From Faecalibacterium longum CLA-AA-H243 (GTDB lineage Bacteria > Bacillota > Clostridia > Oscillospirales > Ruminococcaceae), in contig NZ_JAJEQG010000007.1 in NCBI RefSeq assembly GCF_020687245.1, positions 35,737-99,736 on the forward strand: a DNA stretch of 64,000 nt, in the 5' to 3' direction. The translations under genes were made by a program, and so were the position numbers. Position 1 is the first letter of the stretch, and every line of letters starts with the position of its first letter. Under the pieces are notes generated by a model that saw only the letters and a program-made list of their open reading frames with translations, was not told where the DNA came from and did no database searches. Shown in pieces: positions 35,618-44,167 of this stretch.

Positions 35618-36655
35618 ATGGATGAAGCATTGATCCGGCTGCAGGAGGAAGAACTCCAGCGCACCGGCAGATACTATAAGCACATCTGCTTTCTCTGTGT
35701 GCCGCTGCTCTGCGTCTCCTGCTACCTCTACGGCCTGCGCCCGCTGCTGCTCTGCGGCTTTGCGGTGCTGATGGGCAACCTGTGCGACCGGCTCATCTCT
35801 CTGCTGCGCCGCCGCGTCTATCAGGCCGGGGATTATTCCAACGAGAGCTTTGCCCTCGTCATCACCCTGCTGATGCCTGCGACGGTGGACTGGTATGTCC
35901 TCGCCGCCGCCATTCTGGCCGGTGCTCTCATCGGCAAAGAGGTCTTCGGCGGCTATGGCAGCTACCCCTTCCACCCCGCCGCCGTGGGCTACGCGGTGGC
36001 GGCAGTGTCCTGGCCGGAGCAGGTCTTCCGCTATCCGGCCCCATACGCCAATATCCCGCTCTGGGACGCCTCCGGCGTGGCAACATCCAGCACCATCTCG
36101 GACACCCTGCGCAGCGGCGGCCTCATCAACATCAGCGCCCTGTCGCTGGTGCTGGGCGAGTATGCCGCCCCGATGGGGACCGGTGCAGCCATCGTGCTGG
36201 TGGCCTGCGGCCTCTTCCTCTGGATGCAGAAGGATGTGCGGCTGAGCGCCTCTCTGAGCTTCCTCATCACGGCGGGCCTCATCGTCTTCTTCTTCCCGCG
36301 CCAGCTGGGTCTGACGGAGGGGACCGCCTTTACGGCGGGCCTTGTGTTCCGCCTGCGCTGTGTGCGCGACGAGATGCTGACGGGCGCGATGCTCTTCAGC
36401 GCCGTCTTCCTGCTCAATGAGCCCTACACCTGCGCCCACCACCGGCGGGGCCGCATCCTCTACGGCGCCATGGTGGGAGCCTTTACGATGGGCTTCCGCT
36501 ACTTCGGCGTCTACGAGACGGGCGTCTGCTTCGCCATTCTGGCGGTCAACAGCATCTCCGGCTGGCTCGACCGCACCGAAGTCCGCCTCCATGAGCTGAT
36601 AAAGAGCGGCAGATACTTCAAAGAGAAGAAGACCGGAAAGGGGGATGCGGAATGA
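35618..36655 (+). CDS. RnfD/NqrB-like membrane flavoprotein subunit
   Basis: 345 residues with eight to ten membrane helices. Landmarks of RnfD are GSYPFHPAAVGYAV (family FNPA.VGYA), the FMN-attachment region WDASGVATSST with threonine at 156, LTGAMLFSAVFLLNEP and RRGRILYGAMVGAF. In Rnf and Na+-NQR complexes this subunit carries a covalently bound FMN and takes part in ion pumping. The attachment threonine appears kept although the motif is altered. It follows rpe and overlaps the RnfE-like gene by four bases (ATGA). No rnfB, rnfC or rnfG gene lies in the window. The relationship is clear; the function of this reduced set is unknown. Confidence 0.8.
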   Translation: MDEALIRLQEEELQRTGRYYKHICFLCVPLLCVSCYLYGLRPLLLCGFAVLMGNLCDRLISLLRRRVYQAGDYSNESFALVITLLMPATVDWYVLAAAILAGALIGKEVFGGYGSYPFHPAAVGYAVAAVSWPEQVFRYPAPYANIPLWDASGVATSSTISDTLRSGGLINISALSLVLGEYAAPMGTGAAIVLVACGLFLWMQKDVRLSASLSFLITAGLIVFFFPRQLGLTEGTAFTAGLVFRLRCVRDEMLTGAMLFSAVFLLNEPYTCAHHRRGRILYGAMVGAFTMGFRYFGVYETGVCFAILAVNSISGWLDRTEVRLHELIKSGRYFKEKKTGKGDAE

Positions 36656-37377
36656 AACGTCATGCTGCAGAACTCATCACCCGGGACCCGGAAAGATTCT
36701 TCCACCATGACCGCGTCTTTCTGAATAACCCGGTGGTCATGCAGGGCATGGGCCTTGCGCCGCTGGTCGTCCTTGCGACGAGCGGCCAGAACGCCCTGAT
36801 GCTGGCCGTGGCCGTGGCGCTGCTGCTGACGCCCTCCCGGATGCTGGCCTGCCTGCTGAGCCGCCTGTTCCCCCTGCGGGAGGAGCATCCGGCCAACGCA
36901 GAGCTGGAAAAGAAGCTGCTGCCCCGCAGCATCCTCTATTCGGGCAGCGCGGCGGTGGTCTATCTGGCGGCATACCCCATCCTGAACCAGCTGTTCGGCG
37001 TGAGCCTGCTGGTGCTGGGCATCTATCTGCCCATGCTGGTGGTGGAGCCGCTGCTGACCTATCGCTTCGGCCGCGTGCAGGAGACGATGAAAAAGGCCGT
37101 CTCCAAGGGCATCCGCATCACCATCGGCTACGGCCTGCTGCTGCTTTTGCTGGGCTGTGTGCGCGAGTGGCTGAGCGCCGGTACGGTGTTCGGCCATGTG
37201 CTGAGCCGTCCCGTCCTGCCCATGGCCAGTATGCCGGCAGGCGGCTTCATCGTGCTGGGCGTGCTGTGTGCCGTCTGGCGCACGCTGGCCAGGAAGTACA
37301 AAAACTATCTGACATCGGAGGCCCGCGGCCTCATGGCGGTCTACCGCCAGAAAGAAGGGGAGCCTGAGGATGAATGA
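36652..37377 (+). CDS. RnfE/NqrD-like membrane subunit lacking Fe-S cysteines
   Basis: 241 residues. The order NNPVVMQGMGLAPLVVLATS, LGIYLPMLVVEPLLTYRFGRVQE, REWLSAGTVFGH and MPAGGFIVLGVLCA follows RnfE closely. In true RnfE the first and second motifs read GLCP and VxNC, whose cysteines help bind the intramembrane iron-sulfur centre; here they are GLAP (Ala36) and VVEP (Glu132-Pro133). A soluble insertion (about residues 70-92) lengthens the loop after the second helix. It overlaps both neighbours, so the three genes are translated as a unit. Family relation is good; redox function through the usual centre is excluded on sequence grounds. Confidence 0.75.
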   Translation: MKRHAAELITRDPERFFHHDRVFLNNPVVMQGMGLAPLVVLATSGQNALMLAVAVALLLTPSRMLACLLSRLFPLREEHPANAELEKKLLPRSILYSGSAAVVYLAAYPILNQLFGVSLLVLGIYLPMLVVEPLLTYRFGRVQETMKKAVSKGIRITIGYGLLLLLLGCVREWLSAGTVFGHVLSRPVLPMASMPAGGFIVLGVLCAVWRTLARKYKNYLTSEARGLMAVYRQKEGEPEDE

Positions 37378-37981
37378 TGTGATGCAGGCCGTCGGCGTAT
37401 TTTTCAGCTACGCTGTGCTGGCCGTCTTTGCACAGAACGCGGTGTTCACCCGGGGCCTCGGCGTGTCCCGCCTCGTCCAGCTGGTGGGCGACGAGCGCAC
37501 CAGCAGCGGGTGGTTCGCCCTGCTGCTCTGTGTCACGCAGGTGCTGGTGGCTTCGCTGGCGTTCTATGCGGGCGGCTTCATCGCCGCCCAGTCCAACCCC
37601 GCCCAGCTCCGTCCGCTGGTCTATCTGGCCTGCGTGGCGGTGGTGAGCCTGTTTGAATTTATCGTGCTCTGGGCCGCACGGGGCAAGCGCCACGGCGGCC
37701 AGCTGCTCCGCATCCTGCCGCTGGCGGCGGTCAACAGCGGCGTGCTGGGTACGGTGCTGGTGGAGCGCACCCAGAGCTTTACGCTGGAGCAGAGCATGGG
37801 CTTCGGCCTCGGCAGCGGCCTGGGCTATCTGCTGGCCGTCATGCTGGTGACGGAGGCTGACCGCCGTCTGCGCAGCGAGGCCATCCCGGAGGCGTTCCGG
37901 GGCCTGCCCATCACGCTCATCTACATCGGCGTGCTGGCGCTGGCTATCTATGGTTTTACGGGCCACTCGGTGATCCTGTGA
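37370..37981 (+). CDS. RnfA/NqrE-like membrane subunit lacking Fe-S cysteines
   Basis: 203 residues, six helices. NAVFTRGLGVSRLV and ILPLAAVNSGVLGTVLVE match RnfA's first and second inverted-repeat motifs, normally LGxCPF and TNCAVLG. Both cysteines are replaced by serine (33 and 123). MGFGLGSGLGYLLAVMLV and GLPITLIYIGVLALAIYGF also follow RnfA. It starts eight bases before the end of the RnfE-like gene. Together with that protein it lacks all four ligands of the centre found in Rnf and Na+-NQR. What it transports, if anything, is unknown. Confidence 0.72.
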   Translation: MNDVMQAVGVFFSYAVLAVFAQNAVFTRGLGVSRLVQLVGDERTSSGWFALLLCVTQVLVASLAFYAGGFIAAQSNPAQLRPLVYLACVAVVSLFEFIVLWAARGKRHGGQLLRILPLAAVNSGVLGTVLVERTQSFTLEQSMGFGLGSGLGYLLAVMLVTEADRRLRSEAIPEAFRGLPITLIYIGVLALAIYGFTGHSVIL

Positions 37982-38005
37982 GGAGTGCAGGAGAAAGGGA
38001 CGATC

Positions 38006-39115
38006 ATGGCAAAGTATAAAAAGGTCAAGCGGTATCACCGCAGTTTTTACAGCCCCGGCATGTGGGTGAAGAAGGCCGTCGGCATCATCGTGCTGGTGGC
38101 CGTGGTGCTGGTCGTGGGCTGGCTGGCCGCGCCCCATGTGCTGGACTGGGCCACCCACACCTGGTACACCGTGGTGCGCAACCGTGACCTCTCGGCTTCG
38201 TCTGAGACGACAGCGTCCAGTGCGGCCGCTTCGTCGGAAGTGACGGCAGAGCCTGCCGCTTCCTCGGAGGTGCGGGTGGACTCGGAGCCGGGATCGGGAC
38301 CGGCTGCACCCGCAGGCGTCATCATCGAGGGCAGCTGGGGCGTTCTGGACACGGCTGCGGCAAAGGATGAAGCTTCCCTGCGTGCCGCCGCCCAGCAGCT
38401 GGCCCAGCAGGGCGCGGTCTACGCCGTCGTCACCCTGAAGGACAGTGCCGGAAATATCCTGTATCCCTCTCAGGTGGCTGCTGCGGCAGGCAGCATCGAG
38501 GGGGCGTCCCTTGACCCGGCCCTCATCGCCTCGGTGCTCAAGGAGAACAGCCTTGTGCCGGTGGCAAAGCTGGCGGCCTTCCGCGACCCCATCGCGGCCC
38601 GCACCGACCGCAATATGGCCATCGGCTACACCGGGCAGGCTTACCTCTGGCTGGATAATAAGGCGTCCGCCGGCGGCAACCCCTGGCTCAACCCCTATTC
38701 CGACGAGGCCGTCCAGTTCATCGGCGACCTCATCGGCGAGGTGCAGAGCATGGGCTTTGACCATGTGCTGCTGGAGAACGTCCAGTTCCCCTCTGCCCAG
38801 AACGGCAAGCAGGACTTCGGCTCCACCGGCGGGCGCGACCGCAGCGCCCAGCTGGCTGCGGACATCGCCGCATGGGATGCCCGCTTTGAGGGCAGCGTGA
38901 CCCTGTGGTACGGTTACTCGCTGGGTCAGGTGACGGACGGAGCTTCCACCGTGGGCGGCTCCGCGACGGCGCTGGGCGTCAGGAACCTCGTGGTCGAAGT
39001 CCCCGCAAAGCAGACCATGGACGACACCGCCCGCAACGAGCTGCGGGACACCCTGTCGGCTTCCGGCGTGGAGCATGCCGTGTTCTGGGACGATGCAGCG
39101 GGCATTTTCCAGTGA
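38006..39115 (+). CDS. membrane-anchored putative glycoside-hydrolase-like protein (DUF4015 type)
   Basis: 369 residues. A basic N terminus (KYKKVKRYHRSF) and one transmembrane helix (about 27-46) are followed by an Ser/Ala/Glu-rich linker (about 65-105) and an outside domain of about 260 residues. That domain contains VYAVVTLKD, an AFRDPIAA strand, LNPYSDEAVQFIGDLIGE and GFDHVLLENVQFPS, the pattern of TIM-barrel proteins called putative glycosyl hydrolase (DUF4015). The family's usual acidic DYVRFP reads ENVQFP here. It starts 25 bases after the RnfA-like gene with GGAG upstream, so it is likely in the same operon. Enzymatic activity is unproven. Confidence 0.65.
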   Translation: MAKYKKVKRYHRSFYSPGMWVKKAVGIIVLVAVVLVVGWLAAPHVLDWATHTWYTVVRNRDLSASSETTASSAAASSEVTAEPAASSEVRVDSEPGSGPAAPAGVIIEGSWGVLDTAAAKDEASLRAAAQQLAQQGAVYAVVTLKDSAGNILYPSQVAAAAGSIEGASLDPALIASVLKENSLVPVAKLAAFRDPIAARTDRNMAIGYTGQAYLWLDNKASAGGNPWLNPYSDEAVQFIGDLIGEVQSMGFDHVLLENVQFPSAQNGKQDFGSTGGRDRSAQLAADIAAWDARFEGSVTLWYGYSLGQVTDGASTVGGSATALGVRNLVVEVPAKQTMDDTARNELRDTLSASGVEHAVFWDDAAGIFQ

Positions 39116-39164
39116 GAGCGCTCCATTTGCTGTTGGTGATTTATGTGAGAGTGAGGAATGTGTT

Positions 39165-40457
39165 ATGAAAACTGCATCCTGCTTTGGTCCGGCCCACATC
39201 CTGCTGCCCGGGGAGAACATCCCTCTGGAAAAGTGGGGCTGCGTGGCCTGTGACCAGTTTACCAGCGACCGCGCCTACTGGGAGCAGGCAGACGCCGCTG
39301 TGGGCGGCTGCCCCAGCACCCTGCGGCTCATCCTGCCGGAAGTCTACCTCGAGGATGAAGACGCGGCCCAGCGGGTGGAGAACATCCATGCCGCGATGGA
39401 CGAGTACAGCCGCGACGTGCTGACCCGCGCCGTGGACGGCTTTGTCTACGTCGAGCGCACCGAGCAGAGCGGCCGGGTGCGTCAGGGCCTCGTGGGCAAG
39501 ATAGACCTCGAGGCTTACAGCTACGAGAAGGGCGCCCGCCCGGCCATCCGGCCCAGCGAGCGCACCGTCACTGAGCGCATCCCGCCCCGCATGGCCGTGC
39601 GCCGGGGTGCGGCGCTGGAAACGCCCCATGTTATGATGCTGGCCGACGACCCCGGCTGCACCCTCGTCGAGCCCATCGGCGCGCACAAGAGCGAGCTGAA
39701 AAAGCTGTACGAGGGCGAGCTGATGCAGGGCGGCGGCCACATTGCAGGCTGGGCCGTGGAAGATCCTGCGATGCTGGCGCAGATCGATGCTGCACTGGCC
39801 GCACTGGGCAGTCAGAAGGCTTTCGACGCCAAGTATCCCCAGGCCAGGGGCGCAAAGCCCCTGACGCTGGCTGTGGGCGACGGCAACCATTCGCTGGCCG
39901 CAGCCAAAGCCTGCTGGGAGGAGCTGAAAGCCACCCTGACCCCTGAGGAGCGGGAAAGCCATCCCGCCCGCTGGTGCCTGGCTGAGGTGTGCAACGTCCA
40001 TTCGCCTGCGATCGAGATCGAGCCCATCCACCGCGTCCTCTTCAATGTGGACTGCGGCGCGGTGCTGCTGGCCCTCATCGCGTGGAGCGACTCCAACATG
40101 GCCGGCATCTGCTTCGGCGACTCGAAGCAGCAGGCCTTCACGCTGGCCGGCCCCCATGTGTCCAACGTCCTCAGCTTCGAGGACCCCGTCGCCCCGCTGA
40201 CCGTCGGCACGGTGGACGAATTTATCGAATACTTTATGGCCCGCCACAGCGAGGCCCGGGTGGATTACGTCCACGACGAGCCCGCCGTCCGCGCCCTGAC
40301 CAGACAGGGCGGCGTGGCCTTCCTGCTGCCGCCCTTCGAGAAGAGCGATCTATTCAAAGGCATCGTGATGGGCGGCGTGCTGCCCCGCAAGACCTTCAGC
40401 ATGGGCCATGCGGAGGAAAAGCGGTATTACATCGAGTGCCGCAGAATCAAAGAATGA
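39165..40457 (+). CDS. DUF1015 family protein
   Basis: 430 residues, soluble. The family's N-terminal motif FGPAHILLPGENIPLEKWGCVACDQFTS and the central GDGNHSLAAAKACWEEL, a variant of the DGHHR motif, are present, as is the C-terminal SMGHAEEKRYYIECRRI. Some members are annotated as SerB-cluster proteins or HTH domain proteins, but no reaction is established. The ATG at 39165 follows GTGAGG. It is 12 bases ahead of the DEAD-box helicase gene and likely co-transcribed with it. Confidence 0.8.
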   Translation: MKTASCFGPAHILLPGENIPLEKWGCVACDQFTSDRAYWEQADAAVGGCPSTLRLILPEVYLEDEDAAQRVENIHAAMDEYSRDVLTRAVDGFVYVERTEQSGRVRQGLVGKIDLEAYSYEKGARPAIRPSERTVTERIPPRMAVRRGAALETPHVMMLADDPGCTLVEPIGAHKSELKKLYEGELMQGGGHIAGWAVEDPAMLAQIDAALAALGSQKAFDAKYPQARGAKPLTLAVGDGNHSLAAAKACWEELKATLTPEERESHPARWCLAEVCNVHSPAIEIEPIHRVLFNVDCGAVLLALIAWSDSNMAGICFGDSKQQAFTLAGPHVSNVLSFEDPVAPLTVGTVDEFIEYFMARHSEARVDYVHDEPAVRALTRQGGVAFLLPPFEKSDLFKGIVMGGVLPRKTFSMGHAEEKRYYIECRRIKE

Positions 40458-40469
40458 CCAAGGAGAACC

Positions 40470-42416
40470 ATGACTTTTAACGATTTGAAACTGTCCGCCC
40501 CCCTGCTCAAGGCTGTAAGCGAGGCAGGCTATGAGACCCCCTCGCCCATTCAGGCTTCGGCCATCCCGCCGGTGCTGGAAGGGCGCGATCTGATGGGCTG
40601 CGCCCAGACCGGCACCGGCAAGACTGCTGCCTTTGCGCTGCCCATGCTCGACCGGCTGAGCGTCGCCGCCCCCCGCAAGAAGGGCGCTGTCCGCGCCCTC
40701 ATCCTCACCCCCACCCGTGAGCTGGCCCTCCAGATCGGCGAGAGCTTCGACGCCTACGGCAAGTACCTCAAACTGCGCAGCACCGTCATCTTCGGCGGCG
40801 TGGGCCAGGCCCCGCAGGTGGAGGCCATCCGAAAGGGCGTGGACATCCTCATCGCCTGCCCGGGCCGTCTGAACGACCTCATCGGACAGGGCCATATCGA
40901 CCTGTCGAACCTCGAGGTCTTCGTGCTGGATGAGGCCGACCGGATGCTGGACATGGGCTTTGTGCATGACGTGAAGAAGGTCATCGCAAAGCTGCCCGCA
41001 AAGCGCCAGAACCTGATGTTCAGCGCCACCATGCCCAAAGAGATCGAGCAGCTGGCCGCAGGCATCCTGCACGACCCCGCCTTCGTGAAGGTGGACCCCG
41101 TGTCTAGCACGGTGGAGCGCATCGACCAGAGCCTGTATTTCGTCGAGAAGGGCAACAAGAAGTTCCTGCTGCCCTGGCTCATCAAGAACCTGACCCCGCC
41201 GGTGCAGAATGCGCTGGTGTTCAGCCGCACCAAGCACGGCGCGGATAAGATCGCCCGCGATCTGACCAAGCAGGGCATCACCGCCGCTGCGATCCACGGC
41301 AACAAGAGCCAGACCGCCCGTGTGGCGGCGCTGGAAGGCTTCAAGGAGGGCAAGACCAGGGTGCTGGTGGCCACAGACATCGCCGCCCGCGGCATCGACA
41401 TCAGCGAGCTCTCCCATGTGTTCAACTACGACCTGCCCGAGGTGCCGGAGACTTACGTCCACCGCATCGGCCGCACCGCCCGCGCGGGCGCAGATGGCAC
41501 GGCAGTGAGCTTCTGCGCACCCGAGGAGATGGAATATCTGGCCGGCATCGAAAAGCTCAACCGCCGGAAGATACCGGTGGTGTCCGGCCACCCGTGGGAC
41601 GGCGTACCCGCCCCCGTAAAAGCAGCCCCGCCGGTGCGGGGCCGCAAGCCCAAGGCCGAACAGCCTGCCCCCGAAAAGGCTGAAACTCCCAAGGCGGAAA
41701 AAGCCGCCAAACCCGCTGCGCCCGAAAAAAAGAGTGCGGCCAAGCCCTCTGCGGCAAAAAAGCAGAAGGCTCCCAAAATCGAAGCAAAAGAGGAACAACT
41801 CATGGATGATAACAAGCGCACCCCCGGCGGACGCGACAACAGCCGCCGTAACAATAACAACCGACCCCGCCGCGAGGGCAATGCCCCTGCACAGGGCGCA
41901 GGCCGCGGCAGCAACGCCCAGCCGAAGTTCGACCCCCACTTTGTGAGCGCCCCGGAGGCCACCCCGCTCCGTTCTGCCAAGAAAAACGCTGCCATCCCCG
42001 CCGTTCCGGCCCAGACCATTCCTACCGCGATGCAGAACCGCCAGCCCGCCCAGCGAAGCGAGAACAATGGCCGCAATGGTGCAGGCCGCAGCCCCCGCAA
42101 TGAGCGGAACGACCGCAGCGCCCGCCCGGCTCAGCCTGCACAGCAGAACAGCCAGCGCAATGAGAACCGCAGTGGCCGCAGCAACAACCGCAATGAGCAG
42201 AGCGGCGCAGGCCGTGCGCCCCGCGCCCCCAAGGCAGAGCAGTCCGGCCGCAATAACCGCAGCCGCAGCAATAATGTTCCGACGAAGGACGAAGACCCGG
42301 GCCTCGTGCTCATCAGCCGCCGCCCGCCGCAGCAGAAGTTCACCAGCTTTGAGGAGTATATGAACGCCCACGGCGGCGCGACGGCTCCCATCGAGGACCA
42401 CAGCGAGGAAGTGTGA
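40470..42416 (+). CDS. DEAD-box RNA helicase with long Arg/Asn-rich tail
   Basis: 648 residues. The helicase core (about 1-370) has the Q motif [10 protein letters not shown], motif I AQTGTGKT (45-52), PTRELA, motif II DEAD (154-157), motif [16 protein letters not shown] and motif [12 protein letters not shown], close to RhlE. From about residue 375 on the sequence turns into Lys/Ala/Pro-rich and then Arg/Asn/Gly-rich low complexity, a disordered RNA-binding tail, ending in a short ordered piece ([25 protein letters not shown]). Such helicases help ribosome assembly and mRNA decay, often in the cold. Its stop overlaps the rlmA start (TGATG). Confidence 0.93.
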   Translation: MTFNDLKLSAPLLKAVSEAGYETPSPIQASAIPPVLEGRDLMGCAQTGTGKTAAFALPMLDRLSVAAPRKKGAVRALILTPTRELALQIGESFDAYGKYLKLRSTVIFGGVGQAPQVEAIRKGVDILIACPGRLNDLIGQGHIDLSNLEVFVLDEADRMLDMGFVHDVKKVIAKLPAKRQNLMFSATMPKEIEQLAAGILHDPAFVKVDPVSSTVERIDQSLYFVEKGNKKFLLPWLIKNLTPPVQNALVFSRTKHGADKIARDLTKQGITAAAIHGNKSQTARVAALEGFKEGKTRVLVATDIAARGIDISELSHVFNYDLPEVPETYVHRIGRTARAGADGTAVSFCAPEEMEYLAGIEKLNRRKIPVVSGHPWDGVPAPVKAAPPVRGRKPKAEQPAPEKAETPKAEKAAKPAAPEKKSAAKPSAAKKQKAPKIEAKEEQLMDDNKRTPGGRDNSRRNNNNRPRREGNAPAQGAGRGSNAQPKFDPHFVSAPEATPLRSAKKNAAIPAVPAQTIPTAMQNRQPAQRSENNGRNGAGRSPRNERNDRSARPAQPAQQNSQRNENRSGRSNNRNEQSGAGRAPRAPKAEQSGRNNRSRSNNVPTKDEDPGLVLISRRPPQQKFTSFEEYMNAHGGATAPIEDHSEEV

Positions 42417-43255
42417 TGGCAGAGGGATTCGCCCCGTGGTGCTGCCCGCTGTGCGGCGCACCGCTTGCCGGGGATAACGCACTGAAATGTCCCTCTGGCC
42501 ACAGCTTCGACCGGGCCAAAGAGGGCTACTGGCATCTGCTGCCGGTGCAGAACACCCGTACCAAGGCCCCCGGCGACAGCAGGGAAATGGTCGCTGCCCG
42601 CCGCGCGTTCCTGAGCGCGGGCTACTACGGCATCTTCGGGCAGGCGCTGGGAGAACTCTGCCTCGAGTACGGTCAGCCAAAAGCCGGAAAGCCGCTCCGC
42701 CTGTTGGACGCAGGCTGCGGCGAGGGCTGGTATGACCGGTGCATCGCAAAGCAGTTCGAAGAGGCGGGCCTCCCGCTGGAACTGGCAGGTTTCGACATCG
42801 CAAAGCCAGCCGTGCGTCTGGCTGCGAAGGCTCTGCCCCCGGCTCGGTACGCCGTGGCGTCCAGTTTCCATCAGCCGGTGCGCACAGGCTGGGCGGATGT
42901 GCTGCTCAACTGCTTCTCGCCCTTCGCGCAGGAGGAGTTTCTCCGCGTCCTGCGCCCCGGCGGACGGCTTATCTACGCCGTGCCGGGTGCAGAGCATCTC
43001 TTCCAGATGAAGGCCGTCCTCTACGAAAAGCCTTACAAGAACCCGGTGCAGGAAGTGGCGTATCCGGGCTTTGAAGCCATCGGAGAGCGGGAAGTCTCTG
43101 GCAGCATCACGGTGCCTGCCGGGCAGCTGGAAGCTCTCTTCGCCATGACGCCCTACTATTGGAAAACGCCCCGGGACGGCGCAGCCCGTCTCGCGGCACT
43201 GCCGGAATTGACAACGGACATCTCGTTCCGGTTCCTCGTATTTGAAAAGAAATAA
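42416..43255 (+). CDS. rlmA: 23S rRNA (guanine-N1)-methyltransferase, RlmA type
   Basis: 279 residues. An N-terminal zinc finger with C10, C13, C25 and H29 (CPLCG...CPSGHSF) precedes the SAM-binding fold with LLDAGCGEGWYD; FDRAKEGYWHLLP and FLSAGYYG are typical of RlmA. The enzyme methylates G745 or G748 in helix 35 of 23S rRNA; which one cannot be told here. It overlaps the helicase gene by one base, and both act on rRNA. Terminated by a strong hairpin two bases after the stop. Confidence 0.9.
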   Translation: MAEGFAPWCCPLCGAPLAGDNALKCPSGHSFDRAKEGYWHLLPVQNTRTKAPGDSREMVAARRAFLSAGYYGIFGQALGELCLEYGQPKAGKPLRLLDAGCGEGWYDRCIAKQFEEAGLPLELAGFDIAKPAVRLAAKALPPARYAVASSFHQPVRTGWADVLLNCFSPFAQEEFLRVLRPGGRLIYAVPGAEHLFQMKAVLYEKPYKNPVQEVAYPGFEAIGEREVSGSITVPAGQLEALFAMTPYYWKTPRDGAARLAALPELTTDISFRFLVFEKK

Positions 43256-43256
43256 A

Positions 43257-43295
43257 GCAAAAAGAGCGTGTGCTGCGGGCACACGCTCTTTTTGC
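43257..43295. terminator. bidirectional terminator after rlmA
   Basis: The stem GCAAAAAGAGCGTGTGC/GCACACGCTCTTTTTGC is perfect over 17 bp. Confidence 0.93.
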
Positions 43296-43328
43296 TTTAT
43301 GAGTACATCAGACAGGAATGGAAGTTGG

Positions 43329-44003
43329 TTACTTGTCGGCCTTCGGTTCAGATGCTTTTTGGGCCTTGGGCAGCAGGTTTGCACGCTCGAGGGCCGGGCG
43401 CAGAGCCAGATAGAGGATGACGACGCAGACGGTGGAGGCCACGCTGTTCACGAAGGTGACGCCGCCGGTGATCTTGGTCAGAGCCTTGGCGATGGTGTAC
43501 TCCTGGCCGAAGATGTAGACATTGCGGAAGTAGCCGAGGAACGGGTCGGTGAAGACATTCAGCAGCAGGCCGGAAGCGGCAGCGACGATCACCTTGGCCA
43601 GATAGCCGGGGGTGTGCTTGTCCAGCTCACGGAGCTTGAACACCTTGTGAGCGACCGCACCGCAGGTGATGCCGATGATGAACTTCAGGACGAAGGTGGT
43701 GACGGCATAGCCCGGGTCACCGGCCAGGATGTCGGCCAGAGCCAGACCGATGGCACCGGCCAGACCGCCGGATACGCCGTCCAGCAGCAGGGCGGTCAGG
43801 GCGGTGAAGGTGTTGCCCAGATGGAACGAAGAGCCGCCGTAGAACGGCACACGGAAGAACAGGTAGGCCACGAGGCTTAGCGCGGCCATGACGCCGGTGA
43901 GTGCCAGCTCGTGGACGGTGAAGGTGCGCTTATACAGCACACTTGCAAAGACGATAACGATGACGACGACTGCCAGCAGCAGCCACATTGCAGTTGTTGA
44001 CAT
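43329..44003 (-). CDS. ECF transporter S component, probably for a vitamin
   Basis: 224 residues with six or seven hydrophobic helices. LALTGVMAALSLVAYLFFRVPFYGGSSFHLGNTFTALTALLLDG is the typical ECF S-component start, preceded by one extra N-terminal helix (7-25), and LADILAGDP is the conserved loop. S components bind a vitamin and pair with a shared EcfAAT module, which is not in this window. The divergent MocR-type regulator and shared promoter region suggest vitamin B6, by analogy with PdxR-controlled pdxU genes; that is inference. The ATG at 44003 has GGGAGGG upstream; longer in-frame starts run through the operators. Confidence 0.8.
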   Translation of the reverse strand: MSTTAMWLLLAVVVIVIVFASVLYKRTFTVHELALTGVMAALSLVAYLFFRVPFYGGSSFHLGNTFTALTALLLDGVSGGLAGAIGLALADILAGDPGYAVTTFVLKFIIGITCGAVAHKVFKLRELDKHTPGYLAKVIVAAASGLLLNVFTDPFLGYFRNVYIFGQEYTIAKALTKITGGVTFVNSVASTVCVVILYLALRPALERANLLPKAQKASEPKADK

Positions 44004-44025
44004 GATTTTCCCTCCCAGTTTTACG

Positions 44026-44110
44026 AAATACCCACAAAACCGATTGACTTTTTTGGCTCTTGCGGGTATGCTCCTATTATACGCAAAACTGGCACTGTGC
44101 AAATACCCAG
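44026..44110. promoter_or_regulatory. divergent promoters with three ATACCC operator copies
   Basis: Plus promoter: TTGACT (44044-44049) and TATGCT (44067-44072), 17 bp. Minus promoter: -10 TATAAT at 44076-44081. The hexamer ATACCC occurs at 44028-44033 and 44103-44108 on the plus strand and at 44064-44069 on the minus strand, each within AAATACCCA, GCATACCCG or AAATACCCAG. The middle copy overlaps the regulator's -10. Confidence 0.7.
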
Positions 44111-44167
44111 AATAAAGATTTTTTATGGGTCCAGTTTGGCGCACTGCCCGAAAAGGAGGGGCTTTTT

